The notes: generated by a model not told the origin, from the sequence alone. A stretch of DNA of 64,000 nt from Alnus glutinosa (GCF_958979055.1 NC_084898.1:4226001-4290000); one strand, 5' to 3'; positions 19,522-31,709 are shown, numbered from the stretch's first letter. A program made the numbers and translations.

Positions 19522-22009
19522 ATGACGAAGAGGTAATTTCAACTTTAACAACAATGTTTTAATATGAGCCCTTTCTTTGTACTTGCATTTATTTCAAACT
19601 TTTTTCTTCAGGATTGCAGTTGTTACGGGGGCCAACAAAGGGATAGGATTTGAAATATGTAAGCAGCTTGCTTCAAATGGGGTCAAGGTTATATTAACTG
19701 CTAGAGATGTGACGAGGGGCAATGAAGCTGTTGAAAAACTCAATGCTGCTGGATACTCCGATGTGATTTTTCATCAACTTGATGTTGGGGACAAGGCTAG
19801 CATTTCTTCTTTTGCAAATTTCATCAAAACCCAGTTTGGGAAGCTTGACATATTGGTACGTAATCCAACTCTCTGCTACTTGTAATCGGGTGTAATTAAT
19901 TGTCTGTATTACAGGGATATCTACTGTCTCAGTACACCTACTTAAGTAGGTGCGAGACCCACCAACCCGTTCATATTAGCTGCCTGTATTACACGTCCTG
20001 ATCGATGCTTGCTAGAATACTTATACAGATACATTTCTAATCACATACTCTATACTTTTGAATTAAGATGAAATTGGGTAATCGTTTTTAAATGAACATA
20101 AAGTTATTTGCTTGACCATCAGTTAGTTCCGTGACTTCCAAGGAAATTTCCAAAGTGGTTGAAGATGTATTAAAGTGAGAGTTCGACTCCTGAAATAGAA
20201 ATTCTCAATTGATCCTATTATTATTAGTCACCTTATGTCCTGATGGAGTTGAATCAGTCTATGGTTCAATCGGATTTGAGAGAGTACCTGCATTTCCCAC
20301 CATGTAGGCCTTTCCTGTGTGGCTCCCAGTGGATAGATGCTACTATGGTCATGCCAAGGTAGAATAACCATAGTTGGTCTCCCGGTCCTTCCTTTTTTGA
20401 ATAGGGTAAAAAAAAAAAAAAAAAAAGAGACCAATTTCACTAGATGAAGTCTGGTTCTTATCCCCTCTTTTAGTACTTTGATATATTCAAATTGTTTTAA
20501 ATTGTAGATAAACAATGCAGGGATTGCTGGTGCCATAATCAACGCCGAAGATCGAGAGGGCGTAAAACAAGGGTTTAATAAAGTAAGTTTGTCAATGTAA
20601 TATAATCTCTACCACTGCCAGCATTTTAAATTGAGAGCATATAATTTAATGTTTTCTTTCCCACATTGTAGGAAAGAAAGTTTCGAATGAAAAAATAAAA
20701 AAAATAAAAAGGATTAAAATTTTTCGAATACGATTTATTAAATTGATATATGTCTTTAGAGCATGTAATTCTCGTATACATTTTCACATGCACTAAGAAT
20801 AGAATAATTCTAGAAGTCACTCTTGTGTTCTTCTTGTGTCCCAAAAATGATGTGACTTTTAAAACCAACTTGATCAAAATTTAATAGTAATCAATTATAA
20901 GTTCAACGATGATTTTAAAAGCCACATCATTCTTAGACGGACACAAAAGTAACAAAAAAATGATTTCTAGCATTATTCCTAAGAATAGATGTCACATGCA
21001 TACTTGGTTAATTTTATTAAAAATGCGTGCGATTCTCATATGCTCTAAGGACGAAAATCATTGTTAGTTTAAATTGGGTTGATCTGAAAGAAAATTTTGT
21101 CCAAAATAAAATAGTATCCAAATGTTTTTAAACATATATGCTACATCATTTACCATTGCATACAATGACGATACAGCTTACAAATGCAAATCCTGGATCC
21201 TTGGAGACAGTTTTTAAGCAAACTTCAGAAACTGCATCGGATTGTATAAGAATAAATTATTATGGGTCGAAGCACATGAGCAAAGAATTAGTTCCACTTC
21301 TTCAATTATCCAATTCAGCAAGAATAATAAATGTCTCCTCTTCCTTCGGACAGCTAAAGGTACAATATTATTATATCGTTAAATAATGCGTTTTTTAAAA
21401 ATTGTTGTGCGTTTTCAAATCGTTGGCAAGGAGGTGCGTTTTTACGAACACAATATTTTAAAAGCTAACTACAATTTTTTAAAGGCCAAACCTTGATTTT
21501 ACCAAATGCTTAACTACGTTTTCAAATTCCACATTTTAAAATTGCAAATCCAAACCGACTCTATAGATCAAAAAGTATGACACTTTTAGTTATGTCATAG
21601 ATGCTAATAAATATGGAATTTTTTTCAGCATATCCCAAATGAGAATGCAAGGAAGGAGTTAGGAGATGTAGATGGTCTCACAGAAGAAAAAGTGGACAAG
21701 GTAGTCGAAGGGTTCTTAGAAGATGTCAAGGAGAATTTGATACAAGTCAAAGGCAGGGCTGCAAATTTTTCTGCTTACAATGTCTCCAAGGCAGCTCTGA
21801 ATGCTTATGCAAGGATTCTTGCTAAGAAGTATCCCAACATTGCCATTAACTCAGTTTGTCCCGACTATGTCAAGACAGATCTTAATCACAACACTGGGGT
21901 CTTGACTGCTGAAGAATGTGCAAAAGGTCCTGTCATGCTAGCTTTGATGCCTGACGGTAGACCTTCCGGCCTATTCTTTGATCATAAGACAGAAGTCTCA
22001 ACCTTTTAA
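19522..22009 (+). CDS. SDR copy B, neomenthol dehydrogenase/salutaridine reductase-like
   Basis: Five exons: 19,522-19,532; 19,612-19,855; 20,508-20,582; 21,177-21,359; 21,629-22,009. They give 297 aa with all phases consistent and GT-AG introns. It is a single-domain NADPH-dependent reductase of the extended 'classical' SDR group, probably cytosolic, acting on a ketone or alcohol; the substrate cannot be inferred. Visible: cofactor motif TGANKGIG (residues 9-16), NNAG (87-90), and catalytic N137, S165, Y221, K225. The 56-residue Ser-Tyr spacing is that of salutaridine reductase. Odd points: the usual CPGYVKTD reads CPDYVKTD (D250), and GWP reads GRA (R214). The first coding exon is only 11 nt. 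A hairpin MITE sits between its TATA box and ATG, and a SINE lies in intron 2. Confidence 0.88.
20115..20426 (+). mobile_element. SINE in intron 2 of SDR B
   Basis: Homologous to 42,062-42,338 in SDR D. It has a box-B-like GAGTTCGACTCC about 60 bp in and ends in an A-run. The left target site TTATTTGCTTG is visible; the right duplicate has been lost by a deletion. SDR C has the empty site. Confidence 0.65.
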
Positions 22010-23457
22010 CTGATAACTAGTAAAATATATACGATGTAGTTGCTCATTTTCATGTCACATTTTGTTGTAATTTCTTCGGTTGTTGATATTGTTTTGCTTT
22101 TCACTTGCATTAAATAAAAGTTTTCTATGTTACCCGTTGAGAAAGGGATCAAGAAATTATTATTTTATATTCTATACTAGATTTTACCAGTGAATTGGAA
22201 TCTTTTATAATTAGTTGCCCGAGTTGCACACAATTTAGACAGCCTCACAGAGAAGGGGCTGCTGGGCCCACTTGTCTTGGGCAGCCTAGTGTATGGATAT
22301 GATTAATTGCCTAGGATAGGTGGGCCATACAGCTTCCTTTTCTTGGGGTTACCCAAAGCTAATTGCAAAATATTAAAGATTCTGATCCTTTTATATATTT
22401 ATGGTGTATATGTTGTCACACCATTTAAAATTTTTAAATAGAATGGATCCGTGTAGACCACTAAATTCAACAAAATACAATTTAGAGTATGAAATTGTTC
22501 ATTTTCATTTCACTTGAAAAGTCTCTCCTTGATTTTTAGTATTTGTATTTGTTAAGATGAGCACTCAAAGATGAAAACCATTAAATTATTTGACTCTGTG
22601 TGTTTATATATATATATATATATATAATGTGAATACTAAAAAATTATCCTATTATTGAACTAATCTTTTCCCTTGGCCTGTGTCGAACTTACTATCATGT
22701 TCAACTTAAGGGTGCTGAATGTCCTCCCTATTAAACCTAAAGAGTCAAGCACACTACCCTGCTCAACTAGTGCTCAATTGATTAACCTTATACAGCCGGT
22801 CTTAAAGAACGTAACACCCCGCACAACCTCTTAGGCTCCGTTGATTAACCTCAGGCAGCTTGGGCTTGTCAAGCGTAACAATCCGTTTTAACCTTAGGCA
22901 TCAAAGCTTAACCCCATTCAAATTGGGCATGTTAAGCGTATCATTCCTGCTCAATTTTGGGCTTCGAATATATAATCCCTATTCAAAATGAGTTCATTGA
23001 GCGTATAACCCCGCTCAACAAGAGTATGTGTTGGGTTAACTTTCGTCCAAGAAAACTTATACTTTTCTTACTCGATCATAAAATTGTTCTTTGAAACTTG
23101 CTTTTAAAACATACTTTGTAATACTTATAATTTTCGTAAAAACTTCATTTGAAAATTGTTTTCCCAATACTAATATCACTCACTTTGTAAAAATACACTT
23201 GAGATACTTAAATTACGTAAGATGTGAGCTCATAACCACAGATAAAACTCTGTCAGTGTTTCAAATTGAGTCCATTATCCAGAAATTTTAAGTAGTTGCA
23301 AGATAAAGTAGTATATTAAGTGGAAAGGTAGACCCTAATTTAATATAGAGTTCATTGTAGAAAAGGAATTTTCATAAAATCAAAAAGTAAAATAGTCTTC
23401 AAATGATTTAAACATATATGCTACGTACATCATTAACCAAGGCATGCCATGATAAAG
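22010..23457. other. Spacer between SDR B and pseudogene E
   Basis: No gene. It matches 43,941-45,633 downstream of SDR D, apart from an indel of about 500 bp near 44,475-45,005. It includes the SDR 3' untranslated region and the 64-bp minisatellite. Homology to copy F continues into pseudogene exon 4. Confidence 0.7.
22737..23030. repeat. Degenerate 64-bp minisatellite, about 4.5 units
   Basis: Units begin near 22,737, 22,801, 22,865, 22,928 and 22,992 (steps of 63-64 bp). They share a core like (A/G)AGCGTAACACCCCGCTCAAC. The duplicated spacer has the same array at about 45,160-45,430. Confidence 0.65.
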
Positions 23458-24253
23458 ATTGCATGTGCAAATGTTGGATCCTTGAAGAAATTTTTGAAGC
23501 AAAATTATGAAACTGCAGCAAATTGTCTAAGAACAAATTATTATATGGGATCAAGCTAGTGAGCAATGAACTTATTCCACTTCTTCAATTATCCAATTCA
23601 GATAGAATAATAAATGTCTCCTCCTCCTTGGGACAGCTAAAGGTACAATATTATTAATCGAAAAGTAGCCTCATTTAGTTATGTCACAGACACCTACCAT
23701 TGGAAAAGGCAAGATTCGTCCACAATCACAAGGTTAATCAAATCATGCCTTGTGACATTTCAAAACACTTGGGAACTTTATGGTCATTTTCTGATAATAT
23801 AAAGTGCATCATAGGGTCTCTTTGTGTTTGTGATTTAAAAACGCGATTTTTAAAAACATAGTTATGTGTTTGGTATAATCACAGCTTGGCATTTCAAATC
23901 ATGTGTTTTTTTAAAAATGCACCATTTACCTATGATTTGAAAATACAAATTTTTCTATATTTCAAATTGCAATTTTTTAAAACGCACTCTCAAATGAAAT
24001 ATTTTCTGCAATTTGGTGTAAAATCACACTTTTAGTTTTTGAAATCGCAATACCAAACATACTCTTAGTTGCAAGAACCGTCATCTGTGGGCTGTGATTT
24101 GTGCTTTGACAATTGCAATGAAGATGCACTACATTTTTGGTGCTAGAAATTGTTTGGACCAACTTGTAAAGATTTAAATTTTCAAAAGTCTGTTTGTGTT
24201 CCAAGTTATTTCAAATGAGAATGGCAGGAAGGAGCTAGGAAATGCAGATGGCC

Positions 24254-24794
24254 TGTGACGTACCACATCGCCTGGGAATGAGGATGTGCTTATATGTATA
24301 AATGCACCCTTTATGACACAACGCATTTTAAAGCCGTGATGGTCATGAACTTGTCAAAACTCTGCAGTTAAGCATGCTTCTGTGAGAGCAATCCCAGGAT
24401 GGGTGACCTCCTGGGAAGTCTGGTTTGAGGAGCCAAAAGCGGACAATATTATGTCATTGGGGGTAGGTTATTACAAATGGTATCAGAGTCATTGCCCAAC
24501 ATGAGATGGTGGGAGCGTGCACAAGCCCAAGAGGGTCACCAGCGGGGATGCTGGGTCCCAAGAGGGGGTGATTGTGATGTCCCATATCGCCTAGGAATGA
24601 GGATGTGCTTATATGTATAAATGCACCCTCTATGACACAACGCGTTTTAAAGCCATGATGGTCAGGAACTTATCAGAACTCCGCAGTTAAGCGTGTTTCT
24701 GCGAGAGCAATCCCAAGATGGGTGACCTCGTGGAAAGTCTTGTTTGGGGAGCCAAAAGCGGACAATATTGTGTCATTGGGGGTGGGTCGTTACA
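24254..24794 (+). mobile_element. Cassandra TRIM retrotransposon with 5S rRNA-like LTRs
   Basis: 541 bp: two 222-bp LTRs (24,254-24,475 and 24,573-24,794; TGTGA...TTACA), primer site TGGTATCAGAGTC at 24,478-24,490, and an A/G-rich tract before the second LTR. Perfect 5-bp target duplications TGGCC lie at 24,249-24,253 and 24,795-24,799. Each LTR contains a 5S rRNA-like segment (24,352-24,420; 24,672-24,739) with the GTTAAGC and GATGGGTGACC promoter blocks of Pol III 5S genes. No protein is encoded. It sits inside exon 5 of pseudogene E. Confidence 0.96.
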
Positions 24795-25099
24795 TGGCCT
24801 CACAGAAGAGAAAGTGGACAAGGTGGTAGAAGGGTTCTCAGAAGATGTGAAGTAGAATTTGATAGAAGACAAGGGGTGGTCTACAGTTTTTTCTGCTTAT
24901 ATTGTCTCAAAGGCAGCTTTGAATGCTTACACAAGGGTTCTGGCTAAGAAATATCCCAACTGTTAGATTATATTATATGTTATATGTACCTTGTCCCACA
25001 TGGGTTATTAGTGTGTCTCCCTGTATTTACTAGCCTATATATATAGGCCCCTCATGTACATTATTACGTGTGATTCAATATACAACTTAAGTCTCAACA

Positions 25100-25137
25100 C
25101 CAACATTGCCATTAACTCAGTTAATCCTCACTATACC
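25100..25137 (+). other. SDR exon-5 sequence directly after the Copia-3 5' LTR
   Basis: The 29 bp at 25,100-25,128 are identical to 29,551-29,579 (host exon 5 after the 3' LTR), then similarity fades. It occupies the place of the primer-binding site. Confidence 0.9.
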
Positions 25138-25305
25138 ACTCACTAGACGGTGCTTGCATCCTGGTTCACGCACCAACGTGCCGCCACCTGCTACACATGT
25201 ATCTCACGTGCCAAGCTTCCTTTGCTGTGCCATGTAATCAACCTTCACACGTCAACCCTAGTACCACATCATCAGATGTGCCATGATAGCATTGATAGTT
25301 GACCG

Positions 25306-28300
25306 TTGACTTCGACCACTGTAGCAATTGACCAGATGTTTCATACTTATTTTCTCATTTTGATTTCATATTTTCGGTCTATTTCTGCTTTTGACCTCTC
25401 CAGATGGCACACAAACGATATTCTTACTCATATTTATGTTGTATCAGATGGCACCAATTACATTGTTTGGTCCCAATCTATGCGGAGTTTTCTCAAAGGC
25501 CACAAGCTCTGGCTTTATGTGACTGGGGATATCCCCAAGCCTACTAAAGCCACTGCCAAATCTAATGATGTTTTCCTCACTCATCTCATTGATTGGGATA
25601 GCAAACATCATCAGATTTTTACGTGGTTTCATAGAACCACCATTCCTTCTATTGCGGCACTATTTGGCAGTTTTGATGATGCTCAGGGTGCTTGGGATAT
25701 GCTTGCTTCTCGCTACTCCTCTGTTGATGGCTCTCGAAAGTACCAGCTTATTCTTGATCTCTATCGTATGAAGCAAGACACAGACCAAAATATCACTGAT
25801 TTTTTTGCTTGCATGCAATTCGTATGGGACCAACTTGCTCTTCTGATCCTGCTTGGAAGGATCTTGCTAATGCCCAAATGTATACTGAACGCAGGGATCA
25901 ACATCGTCTTTATCAATTTGTGATGGCTCTACGTGATGATTTTAAGCCTGTTCGTGGGTAACCTTTGCATCGCACTCCTCTTCCCACTTTGGGCCAAGCT
26001 ATCAATGAGCTTGTTCGAGAGGAGACTAGATTGTCTACTTCGCGCTCTCAGCACACTTCGCATACTCATCCAGTATTAGCTGCTCGCTTCCCCGGTGCTT
26101 CATCTTCTAAGATCGAGCACTCTGACGGGTCAGGTCATGGCCCTCCTTCCAAGCATCGCTATTGTCACTTTTGTCGCCTCCCTGGGCATACTATTGATAG
26201 ATGTTGGCGTAAGGCCAAATCCTCTACATCTGCAGCAGCTGTTACCACTACTGAGAGTACTCCTTCTTCGGCTGCTCCCTCTGGCGAGTCTTCCGAATCT
26301 ACTCTCACCTTATCTCCAGCTGACTTTGAGGCAATCATCAACTAAGTCCTCGCTCGTTCTGGTAATGGATCTTCCTCTGTCCTCTCCATTTTGCCAGGTA
26401 AATCTTCCTCTTGGCTTTTTGATTTTGCCTACTGCAATCACATGACGCCCTATGCCTCCTCATTTACCACCTTTGCCCCTCCACCACATACATCATTAAT
26501 TCACATAGCTGATGACTCTTCTATGACTGTTCAAACCATAGGAACTATCAATACACATTCCCTCTATGTTCCTGATGTTTTTCATGTGCCTAAACTGTCC
26601 TTTAACCTTCTATTTGTTGGGCAATTGTGTGAATTGGGTTATAGACTTGTGTTTGACTTTTCTGGTGTGTGTGTGTGTGTGTGCAGGATTCTCAAATGGG
26701 CAAGACACTTAGGACCGAGTCTAGAGTTGGGCGACTGTTTGAGCTTTTTTCATCCTTACACCTTTCCATCTCTAGGATCTTTGTTGCTGTCTCTTCATCG
26801 CCACCATCTCTGGCTCTTTGGCATTCGCGTCTTGGTCATGCATCTATGCATCAAAATTAATAATTAGGTTTAGTGCCCAATAATTCTTTTGATTGTATTT
26901 ATTGACAGCTTGGGAAACATCCAGCTTTGCCTTTTAATAATAGTAAGTCTATTGTTTTTGCTTCTTTTGATTTAATTAATTTTGATGTTTGGGGGCCTTC
27001 CCCTGTTCCTATTATAAGTGGCTCACATCATTTTGTGATTTTTGTTGATTATTATTCACGTTACACATTGGTATTTTTAATGAAATCACGTTCTGAATTA
27101 TTAGATATAATATCGCAATTTTGCGAAAATGGTTGAGAACCAGTTTTCAAAACGCATTAAAGCATTTTGTTCTGATAATGCCTAAGAATATACTCAAAAT
27201 GCTTTTCAAAACATTTTAAAACACTATGCCACTGCTTCTCACTTGTCTTGTTCGGGCACCTCTCAGCAAAATGGGAGAGCTGAATGTAAACTTAGGCACA
27301 ATCTAGACACTGTCCGTCTCTTCTCCTTTCCTCTTTGGTTCCTACTCCTTTTTGGGGTGAAGCCACTCTCACGGCTGTCTACACCATCGATAGGTTGCCT
27401 ACACCTATTCTTGCGAATTGCACCCCTCACAACTGTTGTTTGACACTTCCCCCACTTACCATCAACTTCATGCCTTTGGTTCTGCCTGTTTTGTGTTACT
27501 CCAACCTCATGAACGCACCAAACTCAAGCCTCATTCTCAGTTGTGTTGCTTTCTTGGGTATGGGGTGGAACAAAAGAGTTATCGGTGTTATGATCCTGTG
27601 TCACACCGTCTTCGCATCTCCCATCATGTGGTCTTCTAGGAACATAAGTTATTTCACGAAGTAGAGAAATTTTGCATGCCTTCTTTCCCACCATTTACCA
27701 CACTTCTAGAGACGCCTCTCTCTCCTTCTACCACTGGTGATATTTTTTTCCAACCTTTCCTCACTTGAGCCGCACTCATTAGATGCTCACGATGCCACTC
27801 TGCTCGAGTCCCCAAATTCTGGTCAATCCGAGACTCCTGCTCATGCTTCCCCACTTGAACTTTGCTGATCCACTCAGGTAAAGTCTCTTCCATCTCATCT
27901 CCAGAACTTTCATTGCTTTCATGCCTTAGCTGTCTTACATGAACTCACTCCTATCGTGAGGCTTCCTCTAACCCTCTTTGGCAGGATGCAATAAAAGAGG
28001 AACTTAATGTTTTACACAAGAATCATACATGGAATCTGTTTGACTTGCCTCCAAGGAAGTTTGTTGTGGCCAGAGGTTTTACTCAAGAGTATGGTGTGGA
28101 TTATAAGGAGACCTTTACTACTGTTGCTCGCCTCTCTTCTGTGCATGCTCTATTGGCAGTTGCAGCCTCTCGACATTGGGCACTTTCTCAAATGGATGTC
28201 AAAAATGCCTTCCTTAATAACGATCTTCGTGAGGAAGTCTACATGCAGCCACCTCTTGGACTCTCATCTCCTCCAAACAAGGTATGTCGTCTCCGCTAAG

Positions 28301-29398
28301 CTCTCTATGGCCTCAAGCAAGCTCCTCGGGCATGGTTTGCTAAATTTAGTGCCACTGTCTCTTGTCTTGGCTACTCTATCAGCTCCTATGACTCCGCCTT
28401 ATTTATTCATCGCATAGATCGAGGTCTAATTCTTCTTTTGCTATATGTTGAAGACATGATTATCACTAGAGATGATTCCACTGGTATTATGGAGCTCAAG
28501 CAGTTTTCTCAGTCAGCATTTTGAGATGAAGGATCTTAGCACTCTCAGCTATTTTCTTGGTCTTGAGATTTCTTCTTTTTCTGATGGTTACTACTTGACA
28601 CAGGCCAAGTATATCTCTGAATTGCTTTCACGAGCCAATCTCACAGACTGCAAGACCGTTAACACGCCGACTGTGCTCAATGTTCGTCTTAATCTCCATG
28701 ATGGTGAGCCTTTTAGTGATTTCACTCTCTATCGGCATTTGGTTGTTAGCCTTGTCTATCTCACTATTACTAGGCTTGATATTTCATATGCTGTGCATCA
28801 GGTGATTTAGTTCATGGCTGCTCCCTGCTCTACTCACTTTTCTGTCGTCCTTCGCATCCTTCGCTACCTCAAGAGGACATTATTTCATGGGCTCCATTTC
28901 TCCTCTCAGTCCCCTCTTCAGTTACATGCTTATACCGATGCAAATCGGGCCAGTGATCCTATTGACCGTCGCTCCACCACTGGTTATGGTTTCCTACTTA
29001 GCACCTCTCTTATATCTTAGCGCAGTAAGAAACAATCTGTTGTTGCTCAATCTAGCACAGAGGCAGAATATCGTGCTCTAGCTAACACCGCCTCGGAGCT
29101 TCTTTGGTTGCAATGACTTCTACAAGATATGGGTGTCTCTCTTTCCTTAGCTACTTCTGTCTACTGTGACAACAGAAGTGCTATTCAAATTACCCATAAT
29201 GATGTTTTTCATGAATGGACCAAACATATTGAGTTTGATTGTCACTTTGTCCGTCATCATCTCCTTCAGGGTTCTCTACAACTTCATTCTGTTACGTCTC
29301 ATGATCAACTAGCGGACCTCTTCATCAAGTCTCATCCTCCAAGGCGGTTCTGCGATCTTGTGTCCAACCTCAAGATGGTCTCTTACACTCCACCTTGA
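25306..29398 (+). pseudogene. Copia-3 gag-pol
   Basis: Gag begins near 25,390 (FDLSRWHTNDI) and runs with breaks to a zinc knuckle CHFCX4HX4C at about 26,160. The protease active site is degenerate (DFAYC, near 26,418). Integrase pieces (LALWHSRLGH near 26,810; FVDYYSRY near 27,043) and RT (QMDVKNAFLNNDL near 28,189) follow. The catalytic box reads YVED instead of YVDD near 28,445. RNase H (TDANRASDP, SSTEAEYRAL) runs to 29,398. Many stops make it non-functional. Confidence 0.9.
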
Positions 29399-29949
29399 GC
29401 TTGAGGGGGGCTGTTAGATTATATTAAATGTCATATGTACCTTGTCCCACATGGGTTATTAATGTGTCTCCCTATATTTACTAGCCTATATATATAGGCC
29501 CCTCATGTACAGTATTACGTGTGATTCAATATACAAGTTAAGTCTCAACACCAACATTGCCATTAACTCAGTTAATCCTGGCTATAGCCTATATCAATAT
29601 AGAAATGAATGGAAACACTAGGGTCTTGACTGTTGAAGAAAGAGCTAAAGGCCCTGTCATGCTAGCTTTGATGCCTGAAGGTGGACCTTCCGGCCTCTTC
29701 TTTGATGAGACGGAAGTTTCAAGCTTTTAACTCAAAATTAATGCAATACAAATATACAATGCAGTTGCTCATTGTGTATGTCAAACATTTTGTAGAAATT
29801 TCCTTACTTCTTGTAGTACTTGGCTTATTTTTTAGTTGCATTAAATAAAAGCTTCCTTATGTTATATGTTGTGAAAGGTCCTCTTAGCTTTGACTGTTTG
29901 TAAATTTGTACTTTTTACATCAGATTCCTTTTTCTTATTATTAGGCACT

Positions 29950-30535
29950 TAGGGGTGGAAATGTGGATAGATAATAACTGTCCGCATCCGCACATATCCG
30001 TAATTCATTATGCACTATTCCAATATACGGATGCAGATAGAATAAATACTATCCACATTTGCGGATTAGGATAGCGGCTTTAGGGTATGCAGGTGTGGTT
30101 TATAACTGCATCGGCATAACCTTTATATATAATATATATTAAACCAATCAAAACTTGCCACGTGGTCATATGGCTCATTAAAAAAACTGGAAAAATAAAA
30201 TAAAATAAAAAATAAAGGGTATAAAAACCGATTACCCTGTTAATAACCGAATAACTGGCGATTGATAATAACTGTAACCGCAACCGGTTGTACACCCCAA
30301 CTAAAGGTCTTAAACTTACCAAATAAAAAACGACGTCATTTTAGTGAATTTAATTAATTAATTATATATATATAAAGGGAATGGAGATGCGGTTATTAAC
30401 CGCATCTGCATTGCCTAAAACCTCTCTCCTCATCCGCATATGCAGATATTGGTTTTGCTATCCGCATGGACGGATAACGGTTAGGCGCGGATAGCGAATG
30501 TTGTCGGTTATTATCCGCCCGAATTTTCACCCCTA
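29950..30535. mobile_element. TAGGGGTG foldback repeat rich in ATCCGCAT words
   Basis: The ends TAGGGGTGGAAAT and ATTTTCACCCCTA are inverted repeats. Both arms are packed with diverged ATCCGCAT/GCGGATA words. Relatives lie at 39,688-40,384 (by segmental duplication) and 51,325-51,886 (separate copy). No convincing target duplication was found, so the superfamily is left open. Confidence 0.6.
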
Positions 30536-31480
30536 CCACAGGGTATGCAAGAGCTAGGCTAACCAACCAAACGAAGCCGGGGGTGGGGACAAAAAACAAC
30601 TAAAAAGTTCCCCAGAAGGAACTTACAAGGTCAATTGAGACGCATCAGTAGATATAGTTAATGGGTGTATGGAATAGGAATTGTGGTGCGGGATTCTACG
30701 GCGTAGGTGATTGAGGTCAGAAGCTTGACCAAAATGAGAAACTTAGAACCGGCTGCAGCAAGGGTATTGACAGCTTTCTAGGCAACTGTGTTTAGCAAAG
30801 ATTTGGGGTTACCAAATATTATCATGGGGTGCTTTGAGTGGTAAATTGACTAAGATCTACATGATGAAATTGGAGTAGATTTGGATAGCTAATGGAAGAT
30901 ACGCGCACGAACACATGGTAGTAGCTTCGCTGCATGACTAAGAAAATGGACTAGCTAAGGTCACATTTGCAGGGTACGCAAATTTTGTAGCGCATGGACT
31001 ATAAAAGTTTGTCGTTAAACAAATCATAAGATAAGGTTTGGATGAAAGAAATTCTTAGTTGTATCTATAATATTTTTTTGTTACCGTAATTAACTCTATG
31101 TTCTTGATTCATAATTAATGAGATCCATATATTTATTTGTATTTTAAAAAAAAAATAAAAATTGAGTAATGCTAAATACCATATTTTTATTTCATCATTA
31201 TCCCACAATAATACTGTAGCAACCAATCATCATCAATTAGATCAATCCTTATTAGAGGGCGAGGAGCTGGTGGCACCTTTGTAGCTAGCTAGCCGCGAAG
31301 AATTGCCATGAGCAGCACGGTAGCCTTTGGAATGCAGTGTTTTAATGGAGAATATATAAAAATCTGTTTAGAATCTTTGTCTCAGAAATAAAAAATAAAA
31401 TAAAAAAATACCCCATGTTAGACCAGTTAGACCAAAAGACGTCACCGAGTTCGTAACAAGGAAAAAGCAATATATATATA

Positions 31481-31536
31481 TAAGCTTTAGTATAACAAAA
31501 TAATAATACAATGGGAAGATGTCATTGCGTACGTAG

Positions 31537-31583
<47 letters not shown>

Positions 31584-31638
31584 CTTTAGTATAAAAAAAT
31601 AATAATACAATGGGAAGATGTCATTGCGTACGTAGGAA
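31481..31638. repeat. Tandem 58-bp duplication around a TA run, SDR C promoter
   Basis: AAGCTTTAGTATAA...GCGTACGTAGGAA occurs at 31,481-31,538 and again at 31,581-31,638, separated by the (TA)n tract. SDR D has one copy. Confidence 0.85.
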
Positions 31639-31655
31639 ACCCAGAGATGACCAGC

Positions 31656-31663
31656 TATAAATA
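31656..31663 (+). promoter_or_regulatory. TATA box of SDR C
   Basis: TATAAATA, 54 bp upstream of the ATG, in the same context as copies B and D. Confidence 0.75.
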
Positions 31664-31709
31664 CCCCATAATTAAGCTTACCTTAAACCATAAAACCAAG
31701 AGCAAAACC

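Larger units (their letters stand above)
24961..29550 (+). mobile_element. Copia-3 with 139-bp LTRs in SDR exon 5
   Basis: LTRs 24,961-25,099 and 29,412-29,550 (TGTTAGATTATATTA...TCTCAACA) with CCAAC target duplications at 24,956-24,960 and 29,551-29,555. A polypurine tract TTGAGGGGGG precedes the 3' LTR. Unusually, the 5' LTR is followed not by a tRNA-Met primer site but by another CCAAC and about 29 bp of SDR exon 5. The short LTRs resemble the Ale/Retrofit group; this lineage call is tentative. Confidence 0.93.
23458..29730 (+). pseudogene. SDR copy E: exons 4-5 only, broken by two transposons
   Basis: Exon 4 (23,458-23,642) is 185 bp instead of 183 because of an AT insertion that shifts the frame. 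Exon 5 begins near 24,205, where the acceptor has mutated from CAG to CAA. It is interrupted by Cassandra (24,254-24,794), has an in-frame TAG near 24,853, and is interrupted again by Copia-3 (24,961-29,550). It resumes at 29,551 with a frameshift before ending at TAA 29,728-29,730. Exons 1-3 are missing. Copy F has the same exon 4-5 architecture, so the truncation is older than the tandem duplication. Confidence 0.92.
29731..31655. other. Spacer and upstream region of SDR C
   Basis: No gene. From 29,480 the sequence is duplicated at about 39,212-41,413 with high similarity by eye. It contains a foldback repeat (29,950-30,535) and a promoter-proximal tandem duplication around 31,481-31,638 whose two copies flank a (TA)n run (31,539-31,581). 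Confidence 0.7.

Noticed and set aside
24352-24420. 5S rRNA gene
   Set aside because: Only the 3' half of 5S is recognisable, diverged, and present in both LTRs of a Cassandra element; not an rRNA gene.
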